Of a stretch of DNA of 64,000 nucleotides, positions 21,301 to 28,567 are shown piece after piece. The position numbers and the translations under genes were made by a program. The DNA comes from Stenotrophomonas sp. VV52 (GTDB lineage Bacteria > Pseudomonadota > Gammaproteobacteria > Xanthomonadales > Xanthomonadaceae), in contig NZ_PKQQ01000001.1 of assembly GCF_002893095.1 (NCBI RefSeq), forward strand, positions 744,001 to 808,000. Reading direction: 5' to 3'. Each line of letters begins with the position of its first letter. Position 1 is the stretch's first letter. The notes below the pieces were generated by a model, which was not told where the DNA came from, did no database searches, and saw only the letters and a program-made list of their open reading frames with translations.

Positions 21301-23689
21301 CACCGGCAACGTGCCGTTGTCGAACGTGACCATCGACGATGCGTTGATCACGCCAAACCGGCAGGTCTGCGCCAGCGTGGCCCCGGGCGCCAGCTGCGAA
21401 CTTACCGGCACCTATACGGTGACCCAGGCCGACACCGATTCGGGTACCGTGGACAACACCGCCCACATCACCGCCGAGCCGGCACCGGGTGGCAGCCCGC
21501 TGCCGCCTGCGGTGTGCCCGGCTGGCTCGACCGATGCACGCTGCACGCCGGTACTGAACCTGCCGATCGACCGTCGTCCCGCGCTGGCCACCACCAAGAC
21601 CGCGACGCTGAGCGTGGATGCCGGCACGCCCGGAAAGGGCAACATCGACGATGTGATCACCTACGCGGTGACGGCCACCAACGTGGGCAATGTCACGCTC
21701 AACAACCTGACCATCAACGACACCCTGCAAGGCAGCTCGCCGGTGCTGCTGGACTGCACGCCGACCCTGCTGGCGCCGGGTCAGATGGCCACCTGCGCCT
21801 CCTACACCCACACCATCACCGAGGCCGAAGCCGGCGTGGACGGTGGTCAGCTCACCAACACCGTACTGGCACAAGGGCAGCCCAACGGTGCCGGGCTGTC
21901 CACCGCCACGGCGACGGCAGCCGCAGTGATCGCGGTGGAGAACAAGCCGGCCACGCTGCGCCTGACCAAGGTGGCCGGGACGCGCGAAGTGAAGCGCGGC
22001 GATCTGGTGCGTTACAGCTTGACCGTACAGAACGTGGGCGACATCGACCTGGTCGACGGCTACCTGCTCGACACGCCGCCAGCCGGCTTTACCTACGTGG
22101 AAGGCTCGCTGCAGGGCGATGATGACGATCATTTCGTGACCGCCACCGGGCAGTCGCCGCTGCGCATCAACGATCTGGACATCGCGGCCGGGAACACCGC
22201 GCGGCTGTCCTACCTGATGCGGGTCGGCGCGGGGGTGCGCCCGGGCACCCAGGTCAACCACGCGCAGGCCTTCGCGCCGACCAACGAGATGGCGTCGAAT
22301 GTGGCCACGGCCGAAGTGGTGCTGGGCAACGACCCGCTGATCGACGACAGCCTGGTGATGGGCAGCGTGTTCGACGACCGTGACGGCGATGGCTGGCAGG
22401 ACAGCGCTGCGCTGGACAAGGTGCACGTGCAGGGCGGCTTCGCGCCGGGCGCGTACATCGCGGGCTCCACCACGGTCGACCGTGGCCAGGGCCCGCAGCT
22501 GCAGGCCGACGCCAGTGCGCCACTGCTGCATGGCCTGGCGCTGGGCAGCATCAGCGCCCGGCAGTCGCCGGCCGACCCGGCCGCCAATCACCAGGTGATC
22601 GTGAGCCAGCGCCTGCGGGCGCCCGAATTCACCGACGACTTCGTGCTCACCAGTGCGCAGGGCGTGCGCGTGCGGCTGGACGCGCAGGGTCATGCCCGCG
22701 TCGAACGCAGCGGTGACGCAGCGAAGGGCCTTTCCGCCGCCGAACCGACCGTGGAACGCCGCGTCACGGAAGCCCAGGGTGGCTACGTGGTCGATTACGT
22801 GATTGCCAACCAGGGCATCGACGAAGCCGGCATTCCCGGCGTCCGCATCGGCTCGGTCGAAGGCCTGATGGTGGAAACCGACCAGTACGGGCGCTACCAC
22901 CTGGCCGGCATCGAAGGCGGCGGGCGCGCGCGCGGGCGCAACTTCGTACTCAAAGTCGATGCCGCCACGCTGCCGGAAGGCGCAACCTTCACCACCGCCA
23001 ACCCGCTGCTGCGCCGGATCACCCCGGGGCTGCCGGTGCGCTTCGACTTCGGCATCACCCTCCCTGTGGCCGTGCTCGAAGCGCGTGAGCCGGTGGAGCT
23101 GGCGCTGGGCGAGGTGTTCTTCGCGCCAGACAGCAGCGCCATTCCCGAGCGCTATGCCCCGGTGATCGCCACCATGGCCAACCAGGTCCGGCAGCACGGT
23201 GCGGGCGAGGTGCTGGTGGCCGCCAATGGCGCCACCGCGACGCTGGCCTATGAACGCGCCGAAGCGGTACGACAGGCGCTGCTGGCCTCGCTGGGTGACG
23301 CGGCCACGCAGGTCAGCGTGCTCACGCGCGGCGACGTGGACGATCCTGCGTCGCTGCTGGTGGGCGTGGACCCGGGCGGCGCGCTGCTGGGCACCGCGCT
23401 GTTCGACACCGACAAGGCCGACCTGCGCCCGGACACGCTGGCCCTGCTGGACCGCGTCGCACGCACCCTTGAACAACGCGGTGGCGGCCGGGTGGTGATC
23501 GCAGGCCATGCTGACGTACGTGGCCCGGCCGGTTACAACATGCAGCTCGGCCTGCGCCGCGCCGAAGCGGTCACCGCAGCGCTGCGCGACCGGCTCCCGG
23601 ATGCACTGCGCGACAAGGTGACGGTGGACCTCAGTGGCGATCCGTCCACGCCGCTGGATGCGCCGGCGGGCACGAAGGAGGGCCGATGA
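12392..23689 (+). CDS. Giant exported DUF11-repeat protein with C-terminal OmpA-like anchor
   Basis: 3765 residues. A signal peptide (1-22, ending GGQAAAQ) is followed by a DUF11 domain. Seven repeats of about 105 residues (approx. 178-929) then start TLxLxKxWVD and end VCTYTNTR. Fifteen DUF7507/DUF11-type repeats (930-2685) follow, with VxLxKxA...VTNTGNVTL...CTGxYTVTQADID...NTATA. Two longer DUF11 domains (2684-2937), two more short repeats and a final DUF11 domain come next. Nearly all repeats keep a Cys pair. The tail has an SdrD-like segment (SVFDDRDGDGW; YGRYHLAGIEGG) and two OmpA-like halves (near 3569 and 3669). The second keeps the peptidoglycan-binding signature (GHADVRG...N...LRRAEAV). 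It is likely held to peptidoglycan while the repeats form a long rod. It overlaps both neighbours by 4 bp. Confidence 0.93.
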   Translation: MNRVFALALVGLLAVGGQAAAQVTVQNTAQIQPPAGTVDGNTGNNQASVQVAVYAVTISKTGSPASGTPVAAGDTIGFDLNVVVTGATTTAATVFTDTLSAGLTLVPGSLPAACSGNGQVITCTLPANTPVGTATAWSYQALVAPNATGTVSNSVTGGQGCTSGGSCVVTHAVSPAITLGKSWVNGPAGDAVSLAISGDAGVIVLGGGSSTNGGTTTPATAGGAAGAAVTLTETFSTGAAANYLITAACTRNDTSLAVPVTGSGPSVDLTMPDGTGIACAFTNTRRQATLTLVKQWVDARPGETATVSSAGFTNNASSGASTSTGNNTTTGAPATVYAGEVGTLSETLSDSANYISTLACTGNTQPLSGGTLTIDPADTAIVCTYTNTRRSATLTLAKAWVDGLPGDTATVSSTGFQNAATSGLSTSSGNNVTTGTEVTVYAGETGNIVETLSNPGNYDATLACTGNTQALNGTGLTIDPADTAIVCTQTNTRRAVSLTLRKSWVDAAVGEAVTVEAAGSTTSPITLASAADSANETDTGAAAQVFAGEAITLSETFAIPGNAANYTSALACTGSSGLSGNVLTVGQGDTAIVCTYTNTRPQTTLQLVKQWAPDSRNGDVAQLAASSGLQNNTSAFSATASIPGNSTTVVVYVGEQAILPAETMSGGALPNYAVGLACTGGSLSGADGKASNTLSVLPADAGNPLVCTYTNTRNTTTLILQKTWLNGLANDTVTVGGTGLVPLPSTASGAASQTDTGAPQTVHAGDVIELTESFGSVTSNLYTSTLSCTNTAGLVVTSPTTGTLTVGATDDQPITCTFVNDRRSAELIVRKVWQGGPPATVSIPASTGFANNTPAFTSTSPGPDQVGPVTVYALENGNLGPESFTSGNAGDYSSSLTCDGTDTNPSNGLLIPIADADKTITCTYSNIFVPRSSITVDKTTPVNSVTTAGQVVPYQITVTNDGNVPLTNVTVVDPLIAGNITCTPGIPVASLAPGAGISCTGSHTVTQADIDRQGSSDGIDDGLITNSVSVAGNDPDGTPVVDNDTAETTLPTPSYIAGFTKSGTLADTNGSGAASAGEVITYNFSVTNGGNTTIQSVTISDPMLPGLNCPVIGPLAPGETVTFGSSPPSQVACTGNTYTVTQADIDDRGGGDGDIDNTATGTAVAPGGGSATGDATANVPVDPAAPRLVIDKTASPGQVSTAGEVITYTFVVNNPGNVTINDISVTDPKPGLSAITCVPPAPFTLAPGASATCSATYTVTQDDIDNLNAITNTATATGTDNGINVVDDDDATVIINRGTVAAQLIKIADRSSVNAVGDLITYTFRVNNPSTVTLDNLQITNDSLLGSALQCTPIPTLAPSATVDFSCTGNVYTVLQSDIDNQGNPAFDSGRIRNEVTGTAQYQIGTDPVVTVTDTAIAEVALPQRTPAVFLDKGSDVGSVSGPGQAISYTFSITNTGNVTLTDLAITDPLLPALACPPIPSLAPGATIVVQGCPGISYVVTQADIDSGSNDASPGNGQINNVAVVTANTPVQNQVVRDDGEQEVNLPVRGPQMTIVKSADVTSVSAPGTINYRFTVANTGNVTLTGVTVSDPALGLSCPSVDLIPNASVVFGGASPDVVCTGTTRTVTQADIDAGGSLDNVAVASGTSEVSGVLNRTGVLNIPVVRSPGLGLTKSANVASVTTPGDVIVYTLTATNSGNTTLENVVISDPMLPALSCTPASPVATLAPAATVTCTGSYTSTQIDFDSNGGGDQAIDNTATATWTGGSTSASAAVALPLPNQSLTLLKTAGTPTIAAGRDPAVTDAGDTIPYTFVVTNTGNQTLSAVAVTDSNIDAAATCDRTVITASGPTSVATCTGVHTITQSEMDNGTVSNTATAAGTPPSSSRVTSAPSQVDVPLAAQPVIVLDKTAGTPTVSAGASSTITDAGDTISYAFVVTNNGNVTLNNITVADPLPGTSPIVCPPGPVAPGGSITCSSTVYTITQANMDAGQVVNTATAQGVPPTGPAVTGEDSTTTPLAPGPAFTLVKTATPQTYATVGQNIGYAYLVTNTGNVTVSALALTDDRIASVSCPATTLAPQASTTCTGNYLITQADLDAGSVTNTATATATPAQGTLAPVTTQETITAVQTRSLALVKSTSTPSYNAVGATLSYSYLVTNNGNITLTDPVTVSDNRISSVGCPALPAGGLAPNASITCTATYTTTQADLDAGSVVNVATATSGATVSPSSTVTVNAVQTPALALDKSTTTTTYDSVGDVLAYSYLVTNTGNVTLTAPVIISDDRIVAPATVNCPALPPGGLVPGGTLTCTASYSVTQADLDAGSVTNVATASSGSTTSAQDSVTVNGTQNPALSMAKVVSNAPTPVVLGSVLEYTVTGTNSGNTTLTNVVISDDKITPASTTCASVAPGGTCVLVGTYTVVQADVDAGQVLNIGSGISDTTPRTPSPPTITPVQQLRGLGLDKTSTATTYDSVGDVLPYSYLVTNTGTVTVTAPITVNDDRIVAPATVSCPALPPGGLAPNASITCTASYTVTQADLNSGSVINTATATDGTTTSAPDSVTIDATQLPAITLDKTASVADSNSDGITGDAGDQITYAFAVQNTGNVRLAPVRVSDPLLPTLVCDVLVLEPGATTTCQATGNAYAITFADETATSVVNTATATGKPPGTLPDATATDTVTTPTQLTPAATTVTKTSQPASGTQVAPNEVIEYSVAVTVANAALHEVVTVTDLLGPGLTFVAVTQAGDFTCNAANPLVCSLPVGTAPGVHTLVYTARVDADATGTVRNAVVPSKPAGVDPAPVCSSCTTEHPIVPSQATVTKSADPVSGSFVDRGQGIVFTVTTVIAGSATTQPLLLQDALGAGLNFDTVVSAGAYTCTGALQCTLPAGTLPGSYPLVYRATVDAGASGVVTNTVAASNPPGGDPDPICTSCSTDHTVVQPALETAKTLASNSDPDGNGQVSTGDLLTYTVRATNTGNVPLSNVTIDDALITPNRQVCASVAPGASCELTGTYTVTQADTDSGTVDNTAHITAEPAPGGSPLPPAVCPAGSTDARCTPVLNLPIDRRPALATTKTATLSVDAGTPGKGNIDDVITYAVTATNVGNVTLNNLTINDTLQGSSPVLLDCTPTLLAPGQMATCASYTHTITEAEAGVDGGQLTNTVLAQGQPNGAGLSTATATAAAVIAVENKPATLRLTKVAGTREVKRGDLVRYSLTVQNVGDIDLVDGYLLDTPPAGFTYVEGSLQGDDDDHFVTATGQSPLRINDLDIAAGNTARLSYLMRVGAGVRPGTQVNHAQAFAPTNEMASNVATAEVVLGNDPLIDDSLVMGSVFDDRDGDGWQDSAALDKVHVQGGFAPGAYIAGSTTVDRGQGPQLQADASAPLLHGLALGSISARQSPADPAANHQVIVSQRLRAPEFTDDFVLTSAQGVRVRLDAQGHARVERSGDAAKGLSAAEPTVERRVTEAQGGYVVDYVIANQGIDEAGIPGVRIGSVEGLMVETDQYGRYHLAGIEGGGRARGRNFVLKVDAATLPEGATFTTANPLLRRITPGLPVRFDFGITLPVAVLEAREPVELALGEVFFAPDSSAIPERYAPVIATMANQVRQHGAGEVLVAANGATATLAYERAEAVRQALLASLGDAATQVSVLTRGDVDDPASLLVGVDPGGALLGTALFDTDKADLRPDTLALLDRVARTLEQRGGGRVVIAGHADVRGPAGYNMQLGLRRAEAVTAALRDRLPDALRDKVTVDLSGDPSTPLDAPAGTKEGR
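12924..15180 (+). repeat. Seven tandem 'A' repeats inside the giant gene
   Basis: Seven consecutive units of roughly 310-345 bp. Each encodes a domain that begins with a TLTLxKxWVD-like strand and ends with CTYTNTR or a close variant. Two Cys per unit are conserved: one in the ACTGN region and one in VCTYTN. The fold is probably an Ig/prealbumin-like sandwich. Units 2 and 3 are the most alike. Confidence 0.85.
15181..20441 (+). repeat. Fifteen tandem 'B' (DUF7507/DUF11-type) repeats inside the giant gene
   Basis: Fifteen units of roughly 320-390 bp with the motif order K-T/S, D/G-x-I-x-Y, VTNTGNVTL, VSDPLL, LAPG, CTG, YTVTQADID, NTATA. Two Cys sit about 10-25 residues apart in most units. 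The units near 19110 and 19770 share long nearly identical DNA (for example AGCTACCTGGTGACCAACAC in both), pointing to recent copying between units. Confidence 0.85.
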
Positions 23690-26600
23690 AACGCCATCTG
23701 CTCTATTGCGCCCTGGTCAGCCTTCTGGCCAGCGCGGCACCGCAGGCCTGGGGCGAAACGCCGCCGGAAGTGAAGTGCGGCACCGAAGCCTGCGACGAAG
23801 ACGGCAAGGTGCTGCTGCGCGTGCGCACGCGCGGCGCCACCCAACCGGTGACCGAGGGGCTGGATGCCACCTCCGGAGAGAAGGCCCTGCAGCCGGACCG
23901 CCGCGTCACCGTCTCTGCACCGCCGCCGGGCAAGGCGGTGGCGACCGGCCGCTTCAGCATCCTGCTGCCGGGTGGCGGGGCGATCTGGGCCACCGAGGAC
24001 CCGAACCTCGGGCGGCCGGAACTGTCGGTGTCGGCACCGTCGCTGGTGGCGTTCCAGGACGGCCACATCACCAAACCGGTGCCGTTCTACGTGCGCGGCA
24101 ACTACAGCGACTTCATCGAACGGATGGAGCTGCTGGTGTACCGCTCCACCGACGTCGATCTGATCAGCCCGATCGCCACGGTGGAGCTGCCGGTGTCGGC
24201 CGTGAGCCAGGCCGACTGGGCCGGCGAGCTGCCAGCGCAGGATCAGTTCCGGGTCGGGGACACGCTGGTGTACATCGTGCGCGCGCATGGCGCCAACGGG
24301 ATCTACGACGAAACCCTGCCGCATACCCTGCAGCTGGTGCACCCGGTGGAAGCGGACAACCAGCTGACACGCCTGCGCAACGCCTCGGAAACCCGCCTGG
24401 GCCAGGCGCTCAGTGCCGAGGAAGGCCTGCGCCAGAGCCTGATCGACAGCGCGTTCGCCGAAAATGGACTGCGCCTGCAGAACATTCCCATCTACGGGTC
24501 GCGCATCCGCATCCGCGGCAGCAACATCGCCGAGCAGGCCAGCCTGACCATCAACGGCGATTCCTACCCGGTCGACCAGCAACGCCGCTTCGTGGCCGAA
24601 TACCTGGTGCCGGTGGGCCCGCACCGTTTCGACATCGAGGTGAGCGGCGCAGGGCAGGGTGCAGCACCCCAGCGCCACGTTCTCGACGTGGACGTGAGCG
24701 GCAAGTACTTCTATGGCATCGGCCTGGCGGATGTGACCATCGCCCAGAATGATGTGAGCGCTGCCACCGCGCCGCTGGCCGTGGACGAGCGCTACGCCGA
24801 CGACGTGATCAGCGACGGCCGGCTGGCGTTCTACGCCAAGGGCAAGGTCAAGGGCAAATACCTGGTCACCGCCCAGGCCGACACCACCGAGCAGGACATC
24901 AAGCACCTGTTCGACGGGTTCACCGAGGCTTGGCCGCAGGATATCTTCCGCCGCCTCGACCCGGACCTGTACTACCCGACCTACGGCGACGACTCGGCGA
25001 CCTGGCGCGACGTGGACAGCATGGGTCGCTTCTACCTGCGCGTGGACTGGGACAAGAACCAGGCGCTGTGGGGCAACTACGCTACCGGCCTGACCGGCAC
25101 CGAGTACGCGCAGTACGTGCGCTCGCTGTACGGCGGCGCGCTCAGCTGGCGCTCGCCGGCGATCACGCCGTGGGGTGGTCCACGCAGTGAAGTGCGCGCC
25201 TTCGGCGCGCAGGAGCAGACCGCGCCCGGCCACAACGAATTCATCGGCACCGGCGGCAGCCTGTACTACCTGCGCAACACCGACATCCTGCCGGGCTCGG
25301 ACCAGGCGGTGCTGGAAGTGCGCGACCCCACCACCGGCCGGGTGGAGGTGCGCACGCCACTGGTGCGCGGCACCGACTACGAGATCGACGAACTGCAGGG
25401 CCGCCTGCTGCTGACCCGGCCGCTGGCGCAGATCACCCGCGAGAACGTGCGCACGCTGACCCGCGACGCACCGCTGGACGGCTACGAACAACGCCTGCTT
25501 GTCGACTACGAATGGCTGCCCAGCGGCTTCGACGACGGTCAGCTCACCGCCGGCTTCCGCGGCCGCCAATGGCTGGGCGACCACGTGGGCGTGGGCGCCA
25601 CGTATGTGGACGAGAACCGCGACGGCGAGGACTACACCCTGGCAGCCGGCGATCTAACCCTGCAGGCCGGCAAGGGCACCTACCTGAAAGCCGAGTACTC
25701 GCACACCGAATCGTTCGCGGTGCCGTCGTTCTTCTCCGACAACGGCGGCTTCAGCTTCAGTCAGCGCAACCCCACCGACATTCGCCGCGAAGGCGACGCG
25801 GTAGCCGTAGAGGCGCGCGCCAACCTGAAGGAGCTGGGCTGGACCACGCTGGACTGGAGCGCCGGCAGCTGGTGGCGGCAGACCGACGCCGGTTTCTCCA
25901 TTGCCCGTCACGACACCGGCCTGCCGGTCACCGAATACGGTGCTGAAGTGCTGGGCCGGATCAACCGCGAGCTGCAGCTGTATGCGCGCTACAGCAAGGC
26001 GCGCAGCGGCGAAGAACAGCTGACCCAGGCGCAGGCCACGGTGGAATGGCGGCCGGACGACTGGAACACGCTGGAGGCGGAGCTGCGCCGGGTAGAGGAG
26101 GGCAGCCGCACCGATCCGGCGGCCGGGCTGCTGGGGGCAGTGAGGTACACCCACCGCTTCGGCACCGCGCTGGATGTGTACGGGCAGGCGCAGGTCACCC
26201 TGGATGACGACGGCGGCCGCTACGAAGACAACAACGCCGTGGGCGTAGGCGCCAACTACCTGATCGCCGACCGCGCCAGCATCGGTGCCGAGGCCAGCAC
26301 CGGCGACCGCGGCGACGCCGCCACCGTCGACGCCGAGTACCGCGTGGGCACGGACTACTCGCTGTATGGCGCCTACACCTGGTCCACCGACACCACCGCC
26401 TACGACTCGCCGTTCGACAACGATCGTCTCAATGGCTGGACCCTGGGCCAGCGCTGGCGCATCTCCAACCAGGCGAACCTGTTCAACGAAAGCCAGTTCC
26501 TGAAGGAAGACACCCAGTCCGGCCTGGCGCACACGGTGGGCATGGACTTCTACCCGGCCACCGGCTGGAACCTGGGCTTCACCCTGCAGAGCGGCGAGCT

Positions 26601-27345
26601 GGAGACCGTGGATGGCGGCGTGGTCGACCGCCGTGCGATCAGCGTCAGTGGTGGCCGTACCTCGTCGGACACCGACTGGCGGAGCAAGGTCGAATGGCGC
26701 CGCGACACCGGTGCCGAGCAGCGCGAACAATGGGTCACCACCAACCGGCTCACCCACAAGATCAACGAGAGCTGGCGCATCGCCGGGCGCTTCAACTATT
26801 CCAAGACCACCGACCAGCTCAATGCGCTGGCCGGCGCGCGGTTCTGGGAGGGCAACATCGGCTTTGCCTACCGCCCGTGGAACAGCCAGCGCTGGGCGCT
26901 GTTCGGGCGCTACACCCAGCTCTACGACCTGGCCAGCCCGGGCCAGGTGGACAATACCGACCAGGACCAGAAGACCCAGATCCTGTCCTTCGAAGGCGTG
27001 TACAAGCAGGACACCCACTGGGAATACGGGGTCAAGCTGGCGCGGCGCGAAGGCGAGGTGCGGCTGGGCCGGGGCAGCGGGCCGTGGTTCGACTCGGCCA
27101 CCACCTTCGGCGCGCTGCAGGTGCGTTACGAATTGCTGCAGAAATGGCACGCGCTGGGCGAATACCGCTGGCTGGACGTCAAGGACGGTGGCACCCAGTC
27201 GGGCTACCTTATCGGACTGGACCGCGACATCGGCACCAACTTCCGGCTCGGCGTGGGCTACAACTTCACCGAGTTCAGCGACGACCTGACCAACTTCGAC
27301 TACGACCACAAGGGCTGGTTCCTCAACATGGTGGGAACCTACTGA
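23686..27345 (+). CDS. Large outer-membrane beta-barrel protein partnered with the giant repeat protein
   Basis: 1219 residues; the ATG overlaps the giant gene's stop (ATGA). The signal peptide ends near QAWG. Residues about 40-345 form soluble beta domains (SAPSLVAFQDGHITKPVPF; IPIYGSRIRIRGSNI). After about residue 345 the sequence becomes a long series of alternating aromatic strands with polar turns, such as GRFYLRVDWDKNQALWGNYA, ending KGWFLNMVGTY, a terminal aromatic typical of outer-membrane barrels. No TonB box, plug or POTRA domain was recognised. Obligate coupling to the giant gene suggests it exports, threads or caps that protein. I do not recognise a named family. Confidence 0.85.
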   Translation: MKRHLLYCALVSLLASAAPQAWGETPPEVKCGTEACDEDGKVLLRVRTRGATQPVTEGLDATSGEKALQPDRRVTVSAPPPGKAVATGRFSILLPGGGAIWATEDPNLGRPELSVSAPSLVAFQDGHITKPVPFYVRGNYSDFIERMELLVYRSTDVDLISPIATVELPVSAVSQADWAGELPAQDQFRVGDTLVYIVRAHGANGIYDETLPHTLQLVHPVEADNQLTRLRNASETRLGQALSAEEGLRQSLIDSAFAENGLRLQNIPIYGSRIRIRGSNIAEQASLTINGDSYPVDQQRRFVAEYLVPVGPHRFDIEVSGAGQGAAPQRHVLDVDVSGKYFYGIGLADVTIAQNDVSAATAPLAVDERYADDVISDGRLAFYAKGKVKGKYLVTAQADTTEQDIKHLFDGFTEAWPQDIFRRLDPDLYYPTYGDDSATWRDVDSMGRFYLRVDWDKNQALWGNYATGLTGTEYAQYVRSLYGGALSWRSPAITPWGGPRSEVRAFGAQEQTAPGHNEFIGTGGSLYYLRNTDILPGSDQAVLEVRDPTTGRVEVRTPLVRGTDYEIDELQGRLLLTRPLAQITRENVRTLTRDAPLDGYEQRLLVDYEWLPSGFDDGQLTAGFRGRQWLGDHVGVGATYVDENRDGEDYTLAAGDLTLQAGKGTYLKAEYSHTESFAVPSFFSDNGGFSFSQRNPTDIRREGDAVAVEARANLKELGWTTLDWSAGSWWRQTDAGFSIARHDTGLPVTEYGAEVLGRINRELQLYARYSKARSGEEQLTQAQATVEWRPDDWNTLEAELRRVEEGSRTDPAAGLLGAVRYTHRFGTALDVYGQAQVTLDDDGGRYEDNNAVGVGANYLIADRASIGAEASTGDRGDAATVDAEYRVGTDYSLYGAYTWSTDTTAYDSPFDNDRLNGWTLGQRWRISNQANLFNESQFLKEDTQSGLAHTVGMDFYPATGWNLGFTLQSGELETVDGGVVDRRAISVSGGRTSSDTDWRSKVEWRRDTGAEQREQWVTTNRLTHKINESWRIAGRFNYSKTTDQLNALAGARFWEGNIGFAYRPWNSQRWALFGRYTQLYDLASPGQVDNTDQDQKTQILSFEGVYKQDTHWEYGVKLARREGEVRLGRGSGPWFDSATTFGALQVRYELLQKWHALGEYRWLDVKDGGTQSGYLIGLDRDIGTNFRLGVGYNFTEFSDDLTNFDYDHKGWFLNMVGTY

Positions 27346-27374
27346 TGGACACCCTGCACCAGGAGACCACGACC

Positions 27375-28097
27375 GTGACCCGCCTTCGCGCCCCCCGCGC
27401 CGTCCGTTCTGGGTTGCTGCTGTTCCTGCTCGGCCTTGCCGGGCATGCCGCTGCGCAGTCCACGGTGCAGATCGCAGCGCAGAGCACTCCCGGCACCAGC
27501 ACGTTCACCTATTCCATGACCAATCTGGTCCCCGACAACGACAGCATCACAACCTCTGCGGCGGGTGCGGTGACGGTCTCCCCGACAACCGGCACGGTGA
27601 CAGACGAAACATCCGCGGTCGTGATCACCCAGGGAGCCAACCCCCAGTACACGCTGACCTCGGCTTCGTGCGAGAACAGCGCCGGCACCACTGGCATCGG
27701 CACGCGGATAGGCAACTCGCTCACCATCGCCGCAACAAATTTCACGCCCGCCACCGCGCTGGTATGCACGTTCATCAATGCGCAGGTCGACGCCGACCTG
27801 ACCATCACAAAGAGCGCCAGCCCCACTACCGTACCCAGCGGCGGCACCGTGACCTACACGCTGGTTGCCAGCAATGTGGGTGCCGCAGATGTGACCAATG
27901 CGGTGCTGAGTGATACCCCGGGTACAGGATTGAGCTGCACTGCCGACGCGTCCTGCTCGGCGGTCGGTGGCGCCAGCTGCCCGGGGGACCTGTCAGCGGC
28001 AGCGCTGTTCGGGCCCGGTACCACCATATCCAGCCTGCCGGCGGGCAGTAGTGTCACCCTTACCGCCGCCTGCACCGTAACGGCTACCGGGCAGTGA
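27375..28097 (+). CDS. Small exported DUF11-domain protein, last gene of the operon
   Basis: 240 residues from the GTG at 27375, chosen because AGGAG lies at 27361-27365. An ATG at 27345, overlapping the upstream stop as TGATG, is the alternative and adds 10 residues. The signal peptide ends near GHAAAQ. The N-terminal half ends with LVCTFINAQ, like the end of an 'A' repeat of the giant protein; the C-terminal half (DLTITKSASPTTVPSGGTVT) is one DUF11 repeat. It has no OmpA domain or sorting signal. It could be a minor or tip subunit that pairs with the giant rod; this is inference from shared domains and operon position. Confidence 0.82.
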   Translation: MTRLRAPRAVRSGLLLFLLGLAGHAAAQSTVQIAAQSTPGTSTFTYSMTNLVPDNDSITTSAAGAVTVSPTTGTVTDETSAVVITQGANPQYTLTSASCENSAGTTGIGTRIGNSLTIAATNFTPATALVCTFINAQVDADLTITKSASPTTVPSGGTVTYTLVASNVGAADVTNAVLSDTPGTGLSCTADASCSAVGGASCPGDLSAAALFGPGTTISSLPAGSSVTLTAACTVTATGQ

Positions 28098-28109
28098 AGC
28101 CCGCGCCCC

Positions 28110-28556
28110 TCACTCCCGACGCAGTTTGATATCCACGTCGCGCGCCGTATTGCCCAGCAACTCGAGCCCGAAGTCACCCGTGCCGTGCCGGGCTTTGACC
28201 AGCACGTCTTCGCCGTCGTCGGTCTCCACGTGGAAGCCTTTGCCCAGCCGCACCTTCAGCGCATCACGGGTGGACGCGGCAATATGGTTCTCCGACTGGC
28301 CGTCCACCACCGGCACGTCGACCTGCACGGGCGCACCGTCGCGCGGCCAGATCCGGAAGCTGATGGTGCCGTCGGACTTGGCCCGTTCGTCAAACTCGAT
28401 CCGCCATTTGTTGGACGCGCGTGGGCGCTCGGTTGCGGCTATGGGCGCAGCTACCCCACCTGGCGGAGGCGTCTTGGCCCGCACCAGCGGTGCAGCGACC
28501 AGGATGGCGGTGGCCAACAGCAGCGACAGTGCAACCCGATAGGGGTGTAGTTTCAC
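28110..28556 (-). CDS. Exported protein of unknown function
   Basis: 148 residues from the GTG at 28554-28556, chosen because GAGGAG lies about 8 nt upstream; a TTG at 28571 would overlap the DUF202 stop. An N-terminal hydrophobic segment (VALSLLLATAILVAAPLVRA) is a signal peptide or anchor. The rest is a beta-rich soluble domain (WRIEFDERAKSDGTISFRIW; KVRLGKGFHVETDDGEDVLV). No family is recognised. It follows the DUF202 gene closely and is convergent with the giant-repeat operon, the two stops being 12 bp apart. Confidence 0.75.
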   Translation of the reverse strand: MKLHPYRVALSLLLATAILVAAPLVRAKTPPPGGVAAPIAATERPRASNKWRIEFDERAKSDGTISFRIWPRDGAPVQVDVPVVDGQSENHIAASTRDALKVRLGKGFHVETDDGEDVLVKARHGTGDFGLELLGNTARDVDIKLRRE

Positions 28557-28567
28557 GGTCAGACTCC

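Noticed and set aside
19070-23509. 1479-codon antisense open frame
   Set aside because: Shadow of the giant gene with Gly/Arg/Val-rich composition and no recognisable motif.
23686-27345. Calling the large barrel a TonB-dependent receptor
   Set aside because: No TonB box or plug-domain motifs near the N-terminus; only the barrel character is shared.
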